This document shows, in pieces, positions 11,455 to 24,903 of a DNA stretch of 64,000 bases. The position numbers were made by a program, and so were the translations under genes. The notes under the pieces were generated by a model. The model saw only the letters and a list, made by a program, of their open reading frames with translations, did not search any database and was not told where the DNA came from. Numbering within the stretch: position 1 is the first letter of the stretch; each line of letters begins with the position of its first letter. The DNA comes from Clitopilus passeckerianus (lineage: Eukaryota; Basidiomycota; Agaricomycetes; Agaricales; Entolomataceae), in the NCBI GenBank assembly GCA_944990035.1, contig CALYLX010000144.1, positions 512,971 to 576,970 on the forward strand, in the 5' to 3' direction.

Positions 11455-14400
11455 ATGTCAGGAGGCGGAGGAAAGCCTGATCTCTCAGGATACAACTATG
11501 GCGCCATCTCATCTTTGGTGCTAACCGCTGACAGGTCTGCACTTCCTCGACGCGACAAAGAGCCAGATGGCGCGCCCACCAGTTTGGTGGGGAGGATTGA
11601 CGTGAAGGAGATGGGGTCGAGGGTGCAGAGGCAGGCGCCGAAGGACTTGGATAAGAAGAAGAAGAAGGCGGCGGCGGATAAGGCTGACCAGCTGGAGAAG
11701 CAGGCAGCGACGAAGAAGAAGAGTGTTGGGTTCCAGAGTTATGCGGATATTCTGGAGGCGACGCAGGATGTTGAGGGGTTGACGTATCGGCCGAGGACAG
11801 CGGAGACGAAGGAAGTGTACGAGATGATCCTCAATACTGTGCATAGTGCACTTGGGGACCAGGCTCAGGATATCGTTCGGTCTGCTGCTGATGCGGTGCT
11901 GGAGACGTTGAAGAACGAGAATATGAAGGATTTCGACAAGAAGAAGGATATGGAGGAGATTCTGGGCAATATCAACGCGGAGACATTTGATGCTCTCGTC
12001 AGCTTGTCGAAGAAAATCACCGACTATGGCCAGGAGGACGAGGAGATGCAGGATCCAGACCAGGAGCGGAAGGAGGGCGAAATTGACGACGAAGTTGGTG
12101 TCGCTGTTGTCTTTGACGAAGAAGAGCAGGAGGAAGAGGACGAAGAAGGCTTCGAGGTTCGAGAAGAGTCAGACGACTCTGACGACGAGGCCGAGAACAG
12201 GCAAGACCAGGCTGAGCCCACTCCCGAGGGTGAAGCTGGCGACGAAGAACTTGTCATTGGAGGAGAATCCTCAAGAACCAAAAAGGCCAAGGCCGACCAA
12301 GACATCGTTTCCCCCCATTCCATTGACGCTTTCTGGGTGCAGAGACAAATCTCTGAAATTTATCCTGATCCTGTCACTGCTGCCGACAAAGCCTCGCAGG
12401 TGTTGTCGATTCTTGGCTCCGAATCCAACCTTCGTGACTGCGAGAATCAGCTCATGGACCTGTTCGAGTACCAGAGCTTCGGCGTCATTACGAAGTTCTT
12501 GAAGAACAGGGACGTCGTTGTCTGGTGCACCAAGCTCATGCGAAGTGATGCAGACGAGAGGGTCAATGTTGAGGTCGCGATGAGGGAGAAGGGCGTTGGG
12601 TGGATCCTCCGCGAGCTCGCTGGCGATCGTCAGGCCAAGTCGAAGGACTCGGATGACAAAATGGACGTTGACGAGGAACAGAAGCCTACCGTCCCCAAAA
12701 CCGCTACCCTTGCTCCTGGCTCGACTGTCCAGCCCAAGCGGACGGTTGACCTCGAATCTCTGGCTTTCTCGCAGGGTGGACACCTCATGACCAACAAGAA
12801 GTGCAAGCTGCCCGACGGGTCGTTCAAAAGGTCGAGAAAGGGCTTCGAGGAAATTCATGTCCCTGCACCCAAGCAGGTGCCTATCAAGGATGGCGAGCTC
12901 GTCATCATCAAGGAGTCTATGCCAGCCTGGGCCCAAGAGGCATTCACTGTACCCAAGCTGAACAGGGTGCAGAGTCGCTTGTTCCCAATTGCCTTTGGCT
13001 CTGATGAGCCTGTCCTGCTTTGTGCCCCCACGGGTGCTGGAAAGGTTAGTACTGCTCTTCACATGGCTATATGCGCGTTTTCTAATCGAACCTCTAGACA
13101 AACGTCGCTATGCTGACAATCCTACATGAACTTGGAAAGCACCGAGATGAGGAAACCGGCGAATTCGACCTGGACTCCTTCAAAATCGTCTACATTGCCC
13201 CCATGAAAGCCCTTGTCCAAGAAATGGTTGGCAACTTCTCCGCCCGCCTAAAACCCTACGGCATCAAAGTCGGAGAGCTCACGGGCGACTCGCAAATGAC
13301 GAAGCAACAGATCACCGAAACCCAGATCATCGTTACCACCCCCGAGAAGTGGGATGTCATTACTCGCAAGAGTACTGATACCAGCTACACGAACCTCGTC
13401 CGGCTCATCATCATTGATGAGATTCACTTACTGCACGACGAGCGTGGACCTGTGCTGGAGAGCGTCATTGCCAGGACGATCAGGAGGATGGAGCAGACGA
13501 ATGAATATGTTCGTCTTGTTGGCCTTTCCGCCACGTTGCCCAACTACCAAGACGTCGCCACCTTCCTCCGCGTTGATGAGAAGAAGGGCCTGTTCTACTT
13601 CGACTCCTCATACCGACCTTGCGGGCTTCAGCAACAGTTCATCGGTATCACCGAGAAGAAGGCCATCAAGAGGTACCAGGTGATGAACGAGGTCTGCTAC
13701 GAAAAGGTGCTTGATCAGGCTGGGAAGAACCAAACTCTTGTCTTCGTTCACTCGAGGAAGGAGACAGCCAAGACCGCAAAGTTCCTCAGGGATATGGCGA
13801 TGGAGAAGGAGACCATCGGGCAGTTCGTCAAACCTGACGGAGCTGTTAGGGAGATCCTCACCGAGGAGGCCAACAACGTCAAGGACAACAACCTCCGAGA
13901 CCTTCTTCCCTTCGGTTTCGGTATTCATCATGCTGGAATGACGAGGGAGGATAGGATGTTGGTGGAAGAACTCTTCGCTGATGGCTCGGTGCAAGTCCTC
14001 GTCTGCACGGCTACGCTTGCATGGGGTGTCAACCTTCCCGCCCATACCGTCATCATCAAGGGAACCCAGATCTACAACCCCGAAAAGGGCCGCTGGTGCG
14101 AACTGTCGAGTCAAGACGTTCTCCAGATGCTAGGACGTGCCGGACGACCGCAATATGATACCTTTGGAGAGGGCGTCATTATCACGAATCATTCGGAGCT
14201 ACAGTACTACCTGAGCCTGATGAACCAGCAGCTGCCGATTGAGAGTCAGTTCGTGGCGAAGTTGGCGGATAATTTGAATGCGGAGATCGTGCTTGGGACC
14301 ATTAGGAACAGGGACGAAGCGGTGCAGTGGTTGGGGTATACTTACCTGTACGTTTTATCAAAACCTTTCTTCCAGTTTCATACTAATCATTCGCCTCTCT

Positions 14401-17400
14401 TTAGATACGTTCGTATGCTCAGGTCACCGGGCGTCTACAGCGTCGGCGCAGACTACCAAGACGGCGACGATGCACTGGTTCAGAAGCGTGCAGATATCAT
14501 CCACTCCGCCGCCGTTCTCTTGGAGAAGTGTCAGCTCATCAAGTATGAAAGAGCCAGCGGCCGATTCCAGAGTCTGGAACTTGGTCGCATTGCATCGCAT
14601 TACTATATCACACATAGTTCGATGATGACCTATAACCAGCACTTGAGGCCTACGATGACGATGCTGGAGCTGTTCAGGGTGTTCGCACTCAGTAACGAGT
14701 TCAAGCTGCTTCCTGTACGTCGCCTCCCTTTGATGTCCAGACTTGCGCTCATGGAAGTTTTATTAGGTTCGTCAAGAGGAGAAGCTTGAACTTGCAAAGC
14801 TTCTGGAACGTGTCCCAATTCCTGTCAAGGAGAGCGTTGAGGAGCCCGCTGCCAAGATTAACGTTCTTCTTCAGGCTTTCATTTCTCAACTCAAGTTGGA
14901 TGGTATTTTTTTTTAACTCTCCTGTCCTTCGGCATGTGGCTGATTATCTATTTCAGGCTTTGTTCTTGTTGCTGATATGGTCTTCGTTCAGCAGTCTGCT
15001 GGTCGGTAAGTGCAAATTAAACAGTAATGCTTTCCACAGCTCACATCCCCATTCTAGTATTCTCCGCGCTATCTTCGAGATATGCCTCAGGCGTGGTTGG
15101 GCAGTACCTGCCAAGGCTGCCTTGGATATGTGCAAGATGGTCGAAAAACGTATGTGGGGTTCTATGACACCGCTCCGCCAATTCAAGGGTGTCCCGGGCG
15201 ACGTCATACGTAAGGCTGAAGGAAAGCAATTCGTAAGTGCCGTTGGCCAAATTTCTGAACAGCCGCTAACTCTATGGTTTTTAGCCTTGGTACAGATACT
15301 TCGATCTGGTGAGCAAGCCCCAACTTTCAAGTGATCTCGTATTAACTTCGCCTTTCAGTCCCCTCCCGAGATTGGTGAACTCATCGGTATCCAAAATGCT
15401 GGTCGCCTTGTCCATCGCCTGGTGCACAATTTCCCCAAACTACAGTACGTGCTCAGTCATATTTTCTTATACTGATGTTGAATCTGATTCTTTCATAGAC
15501 TTCAGGCGCAAGTTCAGCCCATCACGAGGTCATTATTGAGGATTGACCTTTCCATCATCCCTGACTTCCGATGGGACGAGAAGATCCACGGAGGTGCTGA
15601 GACATTCATCATTCTTGTCGAGGATGTTGACGGCGAGGTCATCCTGTTCCACGATACCTTCATCCTCCGCCAGAGATATGCCGAAGATGAGCATAACGTC
15701 TCAATTACTGTGCCGATGTTCGAGCCCGTCCCACCCAACTATTACATTTCTCTCATATCCGACCGTTGGCTGCACTCCGAGACCCGCCTCCCAATCTCTT
15801 TCAAGCATCTCATCCTTCCTGAGAAGTTCCCTCCTCCAACACCTCTCCTTGACTTGCAAGCTCTACCCATCTCTGCCCTACACAACAAGGAGTTCGAGCA
15901 GATCTACTCGTCGACCATTCAGTCGTTCAACAAGATCCAGACGCAGGTCTTCCAAGCCCTTTACACTTCCGACGAGAACATCTTCATTGGAGCACCAACC
16001 GGCAGTGGGAAGACCATTTGTGCCGAGTTTGCTCTCTTACGACTATGGAGCAAGCGTGACCAGCCTCGAGCAGTGTGCATTGAGCCGTACCAGGAGATGG
16101 TTGACCAACGTGTTGCAGAATGGAGAGCCAAGTTTGCGAACCTGCAAGGTGGCAAGGATATTGTCAGCCTCACTGGCGAGACAAGCGCTGATTTGCGCTT
16201 GTTGGAGAAGGGAGATGTCATCATTTGCACTCCTACTCAGGTATGTTTTATTCCCGTTTTGAAAGCTCGGATTATACTCACGATTGCAACAGTGGGATGT
16301 CATTTCGAGAAGATGGAGACAACGCAAGAACGTCCAGAACATCGGGCTGCTGATTGCCGATGAAATCCAGTTGGTTGGTGGAGAGGTTGGCCCGACATAC
16401 GAGGTCATCTTGTCGCGCACCCGATATGTCTCTGCTCAGACCGAGAAGAAAATCCGTATCGTTGCCTGCGGCGTGTCGTTGGCAAATGCCCGTGATCTCG
16501 GAGAATGGATAGGTGCTCCTTCCCATGCCATCTTCAACTTCTCACCTAGGTATGGGACCTTATCATATCCATTTTATCAGCTACTAATTCATACCTCAGC
16601 GCGCGTCCACTGGATATGGACATTCATCTACAATCCTTCCAAATTCCCCACTTCCCCTCGCTTATGATTGCGATGTCCAAGCCTGCCTACCTCGCCATCG
16701 TCGAGTATTCCCCAGCCAAACCCGTCATCGTGTTTGTGCCCTCAAGAAGGCAGTGCAGACTCACAGTCGATGACCTGCTCACGCATTGCTCTGCGGATGA
16801 AAATCCAGACCGCTTCCTCAATATCGAGCTCGATGACTTACAACCTCATTTGGACCATATCAAGGACCAAGGCCTCGTTGAGTGCCTTAAGCTTGGCATT
16901 GGCTACTTCCATGAGGCGCTGGACAAGCAAGACAAGCGTATTGTCCAACGTTTGTTTGAATCTGGTGCCATCCAAATTCTGGTCGCATCCAAGGTATTTA
17001 TATCCGAATTGTGCATCCCGTGCCTTGACTAAATCTATCTTCAGGATACTGCATGGAGTTTGCCGGTCGCCAGCTATATGGTCGTCATCATGGGTGTTCA
17101 ATCATATGAAGGCAAAGAGCACCGTTATATCGACTATCCTGTTATGGATGTGCTCCAGATGATGGGTCGTGCCTGCCGGCCGAAGGAGGATGAGCGTAGC
17201 CGTTGTGTCCTGATGTGCCAGCAGACGCGAAAGGACTTCTACAAGAAGTTCCTTGCGGAGGGTCTGCCCATCGAGTCCCATCTTCCTACCCATCTACTCC
17301 ACGATTATTTCCTGGCTGAAATTGCTGTCAAGACGATTGAGAACAAGCAAGATGCCATGGTGAGTTACGCTGGGTTCATATAACTGTCCCCAAGCTGACG

Positions 17401-18812
17401 TTTGCATCTCAGGACATTCTGACATGGACATACTTCTACCGACGTATGACTCAAAATCCCAACTACTACAACCTGCACAACGTCAGCCATCAACACCTGT
17501 CGGACCACTTGTCAGAGCTCGTCGAGAACACCCTCACCGACCTCGTCAACTCCAAGTGCATCACAATTGGTAGGTCCAACTCCTGCGCTTCCTTTATCCA
17601 GTACTGACCCTACCTGTGTAGAGGATGAAATGGATGTTTCTGCACTCAACCTCGGCATGATCGCTGCCTACTACAACATCTCATGTATGTATCAGCTTTC
17701 AACAGTCAGTTTTGTGTCAGGCTAAATGGGTATTTGCAGATGTCACCGTCGAGGTGTATACGTTGTCACTCAAGGAGAGGACCAAGCTCAAGGGTCTCCT
17801 CGAAGTTGTCTCATCATCGGCCGAGTTCGAATCCATTCCCATCCGCCGCCACGAAGATGTCCTTCTGCGTCGCATTTACGACCGTGTACCCGTCAAGCTA
17901 GATGCAGCTGACTTCGAAGCACCCCATTTCAAGACCTTCCTACTTCTCCAAGCACATTTCTCCCGGCTACAACTGCCTCCTGACCTTGCCGCAGACCAAG
18001 CTCTTGTCCTTGAGAAGGTTCTCAACCTCCTCTCGGCCTGTGTCGACGTCATGTCATCCAATGCGTGGCTCAACGCATTGGGTGCGATGGACTTGTCTCA
18101 GATGTGCGTCCAGGCAATGTGGGAGACGGATTCTCCGTTGAAACAGATTCCTCACTTCGAACCCGATGTAAGTGCTTGCGCCTCCATATCTATGATACAA
18201 CATCTCACTCGCTCCTGTAGGTTGTCAAGAGGTGCAAGGAGGCCAAGATTGAGTCTGTTTACGACATTATGGAAATGGAGGATGACCAGCGCAACAGCTT
18301 GCTCCAGATGACTCCCAGCCAAATGTATGTTTGTTCCTTTCTTTCGTCAAACCTTTTGCTGACCATGATGTTTCTAGGCGTGATGTTGCTATGTTCGTCA
18401 ACTCCTATCCAACTCTCGACATCACCCACGAGCTTGTCAAGGGAGAGTACACCGCTGGTTCTCCCATCGTCCTTCAAGTTGGCCTGTCACGTGATACCGA
18501 TGAAGACGATGAAGAAGGCGACGACCAAACCGTCGTTGCGCCATTCTATCCCAACAAAAGATGGCCAACTGGTGGTTGGTAGTTGGAGACTCTGCCAGCC
18601 GCCAACTGCTGGTCATCAAGCGCGTCACCGTCAACAAGAGCCTCGCCGTCAAGCTTGAATTCACCTTACCGAAAGGCACCCATTCACTGAAGCTCTACGT
18701 GATTTGCGATTCGTACATGGGCGCGGATCACGACATTGACATGGATCCTATTGATGTTGCAGAAGGCGAGGATAGTGATAGCGATGAAGACATGGAAAGT
18801 GATGAAGAGTAA
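11455..18812 (+). CDS. BRR2: Pre-mRNA-splicing helicase BRR2 (U5 snRNP 200 kDa), with a C-terminal frame break
   Basis: Spliceosomal Ski2-like ATPase that unwinds U4/U6. The start is [17 protein letters not shown]. An N-terminal charged region precedes two helicase cassettes. Cassette 1 has APTGAGKTNVAML (split by an intron at 13045), [20 protein letters not shown] and QMLGRAGRP, followed by its Sec63 region. Cassette 2 has [17 protein letters not shown] and QMMGRACRP, then a second Sec63 region with [15 protein letters not shown]. Around fifteen introns splice cleanly. Near the end, VVAPFYPNK should run on to WWLVVGD, but the frame shifts at the A-run 18556-18559. One extra A restores it, and the tail then ends [10 protein letters not shown] at 18812. 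A base-calling deletion is the likely cause, as the gene is essential. Confidence 0.95.
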
Positions 18813-18958
18813 TTTACGACCTGATATTTGCTCTGTTCTTACAAGCTCATTGTACTAATACGATGTCTGTATTCTAATTCATGATTGCAATTTAGTCTCT
18901 GTTCCTATATTGTCCGTGGTAATACCACAATGAGGTATTGGGTTCGTGCTCAAAGAGT

Positions 18959-20394
18959 TTAGAAGGTTGTAATGTCGCGCAGACTATCCGTTTCCAGTCG
19001 CCCGGCTTTGAGTTGCTTCAAATTCTTGCGGAGTTCTTTGAAAACCTCAACCTTCCCCTCTTTCTGTTGGCAGTTTGAGTATCCCAGAATCTTCCGAGAA
19101 ACAAAAACCATACCTGGATGGCTGTGACCTTCCCTTGTACGCTCGGTATAGCGTAGAAGACCGTTTCGCGGACTTCAGGCCCGTCAGCACATACAAATAC
19201 ACTTTCGGGAAGACGGCGAACCTTTCACTTTCCCTTCATGAACAACCTTGAAGGCCTGAATCCCAAGGCCGGATTTTGGGACTTTAGTTCCACGGGGCGT
19301 TTTCTGTATCTTCCATTAGCAACCTGATTTATGGTTCAAGTAACTGCTAACAACGAACGTATTTCTTGTTGATCGCTTTTTGGATATTATCCGCCATCAT
19401 GAGACCCGTGAAGCATACAATTCGTGGGCGATACTTGCAAACTTTGGCCAGAAGAGCTGGGAAGTTGGCTACCATGTCCTCTTTCGAAGGGTCTCGAAGC
19501 TAGAAATATGCAGACTCACGTGTGCGAAAATTTGGATCAAGTTGGGATAGGCTTACTGTGAAGACAGGGACAAGTTCCGTCTGAGGAAAAAGGGTCAGGA
19601 AGGGTTTAGGTCAGCGAAAAACATGCGACGTACTATACCGATACGGGATCGAAGGAGTGCACTCTCCTGGCTAGGCGAGAGTTCTGAGGAGGTAAGACCT
19701 AAATTTTGAAATAGTATCAGGTTCAGACTCTTTTAGTACTTCTGGAGGGAAAGTAACGTAATACCTGATCGGTGAAGACAATGCCAGAAATGATTAAGGG
19801 GGTTTCCAAAGTGGTGCCCAATTTCAAGAGACTTCTGTCCGGGGCTGCAGGAGTACATCGGTTAGTTTTAAAAGGCAGCATTGCAAAGTCAACACCCTCG
19901 TACCTAATATCACAGAATAAGACTAGTAATATCCAAGAAATGCGGCCATGAACATCTGAGGCAACACACACAAACAGGTCACAGCTTGCTCACCGTCTAA
20001 GTCATAGTCAATGACATCTGGAAGCACTTGTTCGTCCTCCTCATCCTCTGATGGGTCATTCGAATCTTCGTCCGATGGCTCGTCCTGGGCCTCAGCGTCT
20101 GAATCCTCGCTTGCCATGGTAGGGCTACTAATGTAGCTGGAGCGAGCATACGTCTTGCCTCGGATGGGTTTAGAGGTCGTGACTCTTGCATTCGGAAGAT
20201 TGGCTCTGGCACTGGGTTTCGAGTTACCATTGCTGCTTTTTACGCGTTTTCCACTGGTCAGAAATTGGATGCAACGTCAGCAAACGCGTCGCATGGGTAG
20301 AGGTGTCTTCCAGAACTCACTTCGGGGCTGCTTCAATCAACAAGTCTTCCTCCAGATCACTTTCATCCTTAGCCGTTGATTTACGTTTGGCCAT
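18959..20394 (-). CDS. TDG/MUG-family DNA glycosylase homologue 1, catalytic Asn replaced
   Basis: Member of the mismatch-specific uracil/thymine DNA glycosylase family. The start is MAKRKSTAKDESD at 20394 and the stop is at 18959. Exons give an acidic N-terminus (EDSDAEAQDEPSDED), PDVIDYDLD, a 19-nt micro-exon (19904-19922) encoding VLFCDI, then SPGQKSLEIGHHFGNPLNH and FWHCLHRSGLTSSELSP. Further on come LAKVCKYRPRIVCFTGL, ETVFYAIPSVQGKV and a short tail. In the family the first motif is normally GINPG, whose Asn is catalytic; here splicing yields DISPG. A second copy at 23188-24644 keeps GINPG. This copy may therefore be a non-catalytic DNA binder or have altered activity. The family call is strong; the effect of the substitution is inference. 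Confidence 0.85.
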
Positions 20395-20628
20395 ATTGCG
20401 CAAACTGCCTACTGGTGGTATCTGCTGTTGTGGGGAGCAGAAAGAGGCTTAATTTCAAATTTCCAATCCCTGGAGTCGGCGACATTAAACCGAATTTTAG
20501 CGAGACGCGTCGCGTGAACCCCATTTGGGCTGCCACTTTGACTCAGAAGGAATTAAGTATGACCGGGCCCCTTAGGCTGGCTGTTAACGTTCATCATGCG
20601 ACGCCCACATACTTTCAGCCTTAGTGAC

Positions 20629-22508
20629 ATGCTATCATGGAGAAAAATTTCGGGTCTCCTTGGCGCATCCTCTCCAACAAGAATCTGCTTTCTGACCCCA
20701 CGAAAGAGTCCACACCCCGTTCGATCTATTATTGCCTGGTCTAGGAAGGCCTCGACCTCAACACAAATACTGAAACCAGACGGACGCTGGCTATGGAATG
20801 ATGAACTTCGTGAGCATGGCCGAACGGTGCTCATCCTTGGAAACTGGAAGGCAGACTAATATTTATTCCTCAGAACGCCACTCACGAACCATTAGCGTTA
20901 ACTTGGATGCTGTAGCGGAAATTGCATGCGAGAAAATGTCAGCCAATCGGTGCGTCAGTATTGAAAATCTTGCGGAAGGTGACTAACGTTTAGCTTGCCG
21001 AATACAGTCTCTCATTAATCAGCCTGAGCAGGAGCATATAATAAGGTTTATTCCCTTACCCTGGAGACAGGAGACGAGCTTGTGGTTCGATTTCCTTGCA
21101 AACTGGTTGAAGACATGCATCTCGCCACTGCTAGTGAGGTCGCAACAATGGATTACTACCGCGAGGTCATCAAGCAGCCTGCACCAAAAGTCATTGCCTG
21201 GAGCTCAACCCCTGAACTAAAGCAGAAAGTTGGCTGGGACTTCATTTTGATGGAACGGATCAGGGGCGAGTCCCTCGCTGACCACTGGCATACAATCAAC
21301 TTTGAGCAGACAAGACCTGTCCTGAAAGATATAATCCTCAACCAGTACTATATTCTGCATCCGAACTTCTCTCAGATTGGAAGCATCTATTTCAAAGACG
21401 ATGTCGCCCCCCACCTCCAGGATCGGCCATTGTATCGAACTGCCTTTTCTGACTATCCCGATGAAGGCAGGTATCGCATTGGGCCTATAACTGACAGGCA
21501 GTTCTGGTTCAATGGAGAGCTGGGCGTGAACGATCTTTGTGGACCATGTACGTTTACATACCTCACTTGCAAATACCATGACCGTGACTCGTGACGACTT
21601 CAGGGAACGACATGGGATCTTTTCTTCAAGATATCTGCCAACTTGCTATCCGACGAGTGGAATATCAATGCAACAGGGCAAACATACGACACTCTAGCGC
21701 CAGCCTCAGCCTCTCTAGGCCGGAGGATTTCCCTGTCATTTGGAGACTTCTTGAAAAATGCCTCACGTTAGCGCCCTGCATACCTGATCTACTCCGAAAT
21801 CCTCAAGTCACCTTCCCGACCTTGTCACATCCCGATTTAAACAGGTCGAACATTCTTATCTCAACGTCCGACTACCGGGCTCAAGCCTATATCGATTGGC
21901 AAGGCGCCTCAGCGCTGCCCATTATGCAGGCAAATATAGTTCCTCAAGCGGTTCAGTACCAGGGCAGCTTCATAGAGATGCGTGGTCTCGACTTAGACAA
22001 GGATCCTTCTCTCCCCGAAAACTTGAAAGCCGAAGAGGTGGAACAAGCAAAACACGAGCTTCGACTTGCTAATCGTCAGCACCGCCTAATGCGGTTCCTA
22101 GCAGGACATTCTCCCCGCGTCTCAGCCGCTTGGGCAGATCCTTTCATTGTCCCTGTTCAAATGTTCTCTGATATCGTTCTACGTTCCTGGGCTGATGGAC
22201 CTGCCCCGCTGAAGAACTTTGTAAACGAACTCGTTTCCGCCTGGCCAGATGGCGTCCCTTGCCCCGTCATCCGGACTCGAGCACAGTTTTATGAAGAGGC
22301 GACTGAGTATGTGCATTTTATGCGTTTTCGCGATACTCAATTGGATCTTGTAGACAATCTCGGGTGGGGGGGTGATGGGTGGGTCTCTGATGCTGGTTAT
22401 CCTGATGCAAAGAGGTTATATGACGAGCTCAAGGAAAAGTGGTGCGACGAGGGGGCTGGTGCGCCATTCCCGTTCGATGATGGGATGTGGTGCTATTATC
22501 TAACGTAG
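20629..22508 (+). CDS. AIM9-like aminoglycoside-phosphotransferase-fold kinase
   Basis: Protein-kinase-like fold enzyme of the fungal AIM9/phosphotransferase family, usually mitochondrial; its substrate is unknown. The start at 20629 (MLSWRKISGLLGASSPTR) gives a basic, Ser-rich N-terminus resembling a mitochondrial presequence; an in-frame ATG at 20596 is the alternative. Exons then encode KPDGRWLWNDEL, SVNLDAVAEIACEKM and AYNKVYSLTLETGDELVVRF, then ATASEVATMDYYREV. The catalytic loop is HPDLNRSNIL (H-x-D-x4-N) and the metal-binding segment follows as YIDWQGAS. The frame ends DDGMWCYYLT at 22508. The gene lies between the two glycosylase copies and is divergent from copy 1, with about 230 bases between their start codons. 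No break is seen. Confidence 0.88.
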
Positions 22509-23187
22509 ATATCCCTGATTATATGTGTAACCAAGTTCATAAGACCAAAGACTCTCCACTCACTAACATATCACGATTTGCCAACATGGCCACCCGGAAG
22601 CTACCACGCTTTATAACCCTTTGTTGATAAGATATCATTAGTGAGAATCACTTTAATTTACTAGGTAGTGTGCAGATGTTGACCTCTGAATCAGTGTCAT
22701 GATTGGGAGTCGATCAATGCTACGTCTTCTGAACGCATCGGCTAATTCTCGACACCCTCCGCTCTGGTGCGTGCTTCGCACCACTCAGTCAGCTTGGGTC
22801 GACAGTCCGGATTGCAATTCCCAGTATCATTGTCGAAAAACACCTGGAAGGGGGCCTCAATCGGCTTATTATTGTGATCAACAGCAAGACACCAAACCTC
22901 GTAAAAGCCACGGTGGCGTCCGAGAGTCCGATCTAGTCAGGGCTCGCCAGGAGCTCACTGACTGGGAAGAATCTTTCATGATATCACATGTGATGTGTGG
23001 CTTACAGCCAATTTGGAGCCCCGGCACCGTTTTGAGCTCTTGTTTGATGGAAGGGAAGGTATAATTATAATTAGTGGTCTAATCTACTACGATAGAGGGC
23101 AACTGACGCTTAAGTACCCAAAGAAGTATTATATAACTTGAGAATAATATGGGGGAAATTTTGAAGATTACTGTACATTCTTTGCAA
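22509..23187. other. Intergenic region between convergent genes
   Basis: Convergent 3' flanks of the AIM9-like gene and glycosylase copy 2. An open frame at 22699-23064 shows no recognisable motif. Confidence 0.4.
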
Positions 23188-24644
23188 TCAGGGCGCAGAG
23201 ATGATGTTTAATCGAGAGGTGTCCAGATTTCCAGACTTCTGACTGTTGAGCAGCTGATGGAGGTCTTTGAAGATTGCCACTTTGCCGTCCCTCTAGTAGA
23301 TAATTAGGGTGAATAAACCCAGGTCCAAGTGACGAGTGAGATCTAAGCCTCACCTGAGGGACGCGAACTAGTCCGGATGTACTTGGGACGGCATAGAATA
23401 ATGTTTCGTGTCCACCTGAGGTTGCCATTAGCGAGAACGGTTTACGTAGAGAAGTTCCCCTGACCTTCAGGTAGCTCTTCACGAGTCCCATGGACCAACT
23501 TGTACGACTGCAGGCCAAGTCCCGATTTTGCTGGCTTTACGCCACTCGCTTTCTGTTATTAGTATACATCCTCCATCAGCCATGTCCTGGAGACAATGAA
23601 AACATGAATTGATGTACGTAGCGTTTGTTCATCTGAACCTGCACTATCCGGGCGTTATCTAAGCTCACGAAGCATAGAATACGAGGCCGATATCTGTCGA
23701 CTTTGGCGAGAAGCGTAGGTATGCCGTCAATTTTATCTTGGACCGACAGCTCACTCTCCTAAGCAGATGTCAGAGATAAGAGGACGTGTAGTAGTGGGGC
23801 TACCTAGATACTTACCTCGGAGGTTGGCCGATCGACAAGGTCCGTCTGAACATGGTTTCAGCTTTCCTCATAAGACATAGAAAGGCGATTGGTCACTCAC
23901 TATCCCAAGCCGAAATTGTCCAGGCAGCTCGAATTCTTCGGTTGGCGAAAGTTGTCTAGATGTAAAGCCTGTGATGTTCACTACTGTTTTGTTCTGAATA
24001 TGGCTTCGTGATAGATTGAGCACGCACCAGCCTGGTGGAGACAATACCAGAATTGGTTGGAGGCGTGTCCAAAATGGTGGCCTATCTCCGCCGACTTTCT
24101 TCCGGGACTTCAACGGGCATCAACACGAGAAGACATTAGATTCTGCTGAGGAGCACTTACTTGATTCCGCAAAAAAGGACTGTTATGAACGTCATGATTA
24201 GGGGCCAGGCGGCGTCGATGGCTTGATGGATTGACTTACTGTCCAAGTCAGAATCAATGACATCTTGGAGCTCTCGCAGATGTGCATATTTCTCTGGAGG
24301 TGCGTAACCTTCGGGGTTCTTTTGACTTTCGAGACCACAGATTTGGTAGAGGAAGCCTTCAGGGTGACTTTCTCATCGAGGTTGTCAACGTCTACCTTCG
24401 CCCTTGACTGGGCTACTCTTATTCGAGAGGAGCGGCGTTTTTCGTCAAGTTTTGTAGACCGCTGAGAATCATGTCCGAGTTTTCCATCGTCGTCAGAGCT
24501 AACTTTTGCCCGTTTTCTCGGGCTTGAGGCCAAGCCGGCGAAAGCGAATGAAGCAAGCGATGGTATCTGAATTTCGGCAGAAGACGTGTAGTTTTCTTCG
24601 GTTTTAAGTAGATCTTCTATGTCTCCTGCTGCGCGCTTTGACAT
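23188..24644 (-). CDS. TDG/MUG-family DNA glycosylase homologue 2 (GINPG retained, frame break)
   Basis: Paralogue of the copy at 18959-20394. The start is taken as MSKRAAGDIEDLLKTEE at 24644; an in-frame ATG at 24728 would add 28 residues. A basic linker follows, then PPEKYAHLRELQDVIDSDLD, which is in a different frame from the linker. One more base at the CC at 24308-24309 (G in the coding sense) joins the two as TPKGYAPPEKYA. Exons then give ILFCGIN joined to PGRKSAEIGHHFGHASN, then QFWYCLHQAG, FTSRQLSP, LAKVDRYRPRILCFVSL, ETLFYAVPSTSGLV and a tail ending LNIISAP at 23188. The catalytic Asn of GINPG is intact, its codon spanning an intron. The break is probably a sequence error, but a real frameshift is possible. 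Confidence 0.8.
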
Positions 24645-24903
24645 TTTGCTTGCCTGAAGTGAAAGGAGGCTGTTCTGAGGCTTTCCAAACGTCAAGACGA
24701 ACGAACCTTGGGAACCGAGACGCGCCATCGCGTCACACTAAATGGCGCTTAGTCAGCCCCAAGCGTCGGACCGGAATGTGCCGGGGACGTCAACCATTCT
24801 CCCGACTGCCGAGCATCGTTTTCCGTTTCCCTTGTTCTGCCACGATAATCTTGCAAAGTCAAAGATTTGGTGCGAGATCTCGATGACGGTACATGTAGAT
24901 GTG

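Noticed and set aside
22699..23064. 121-codon plus-strand open frame between convergent genes
   Set aside because: Odd composition and no motif; its position between two 3' ends makes a gene unlikely.
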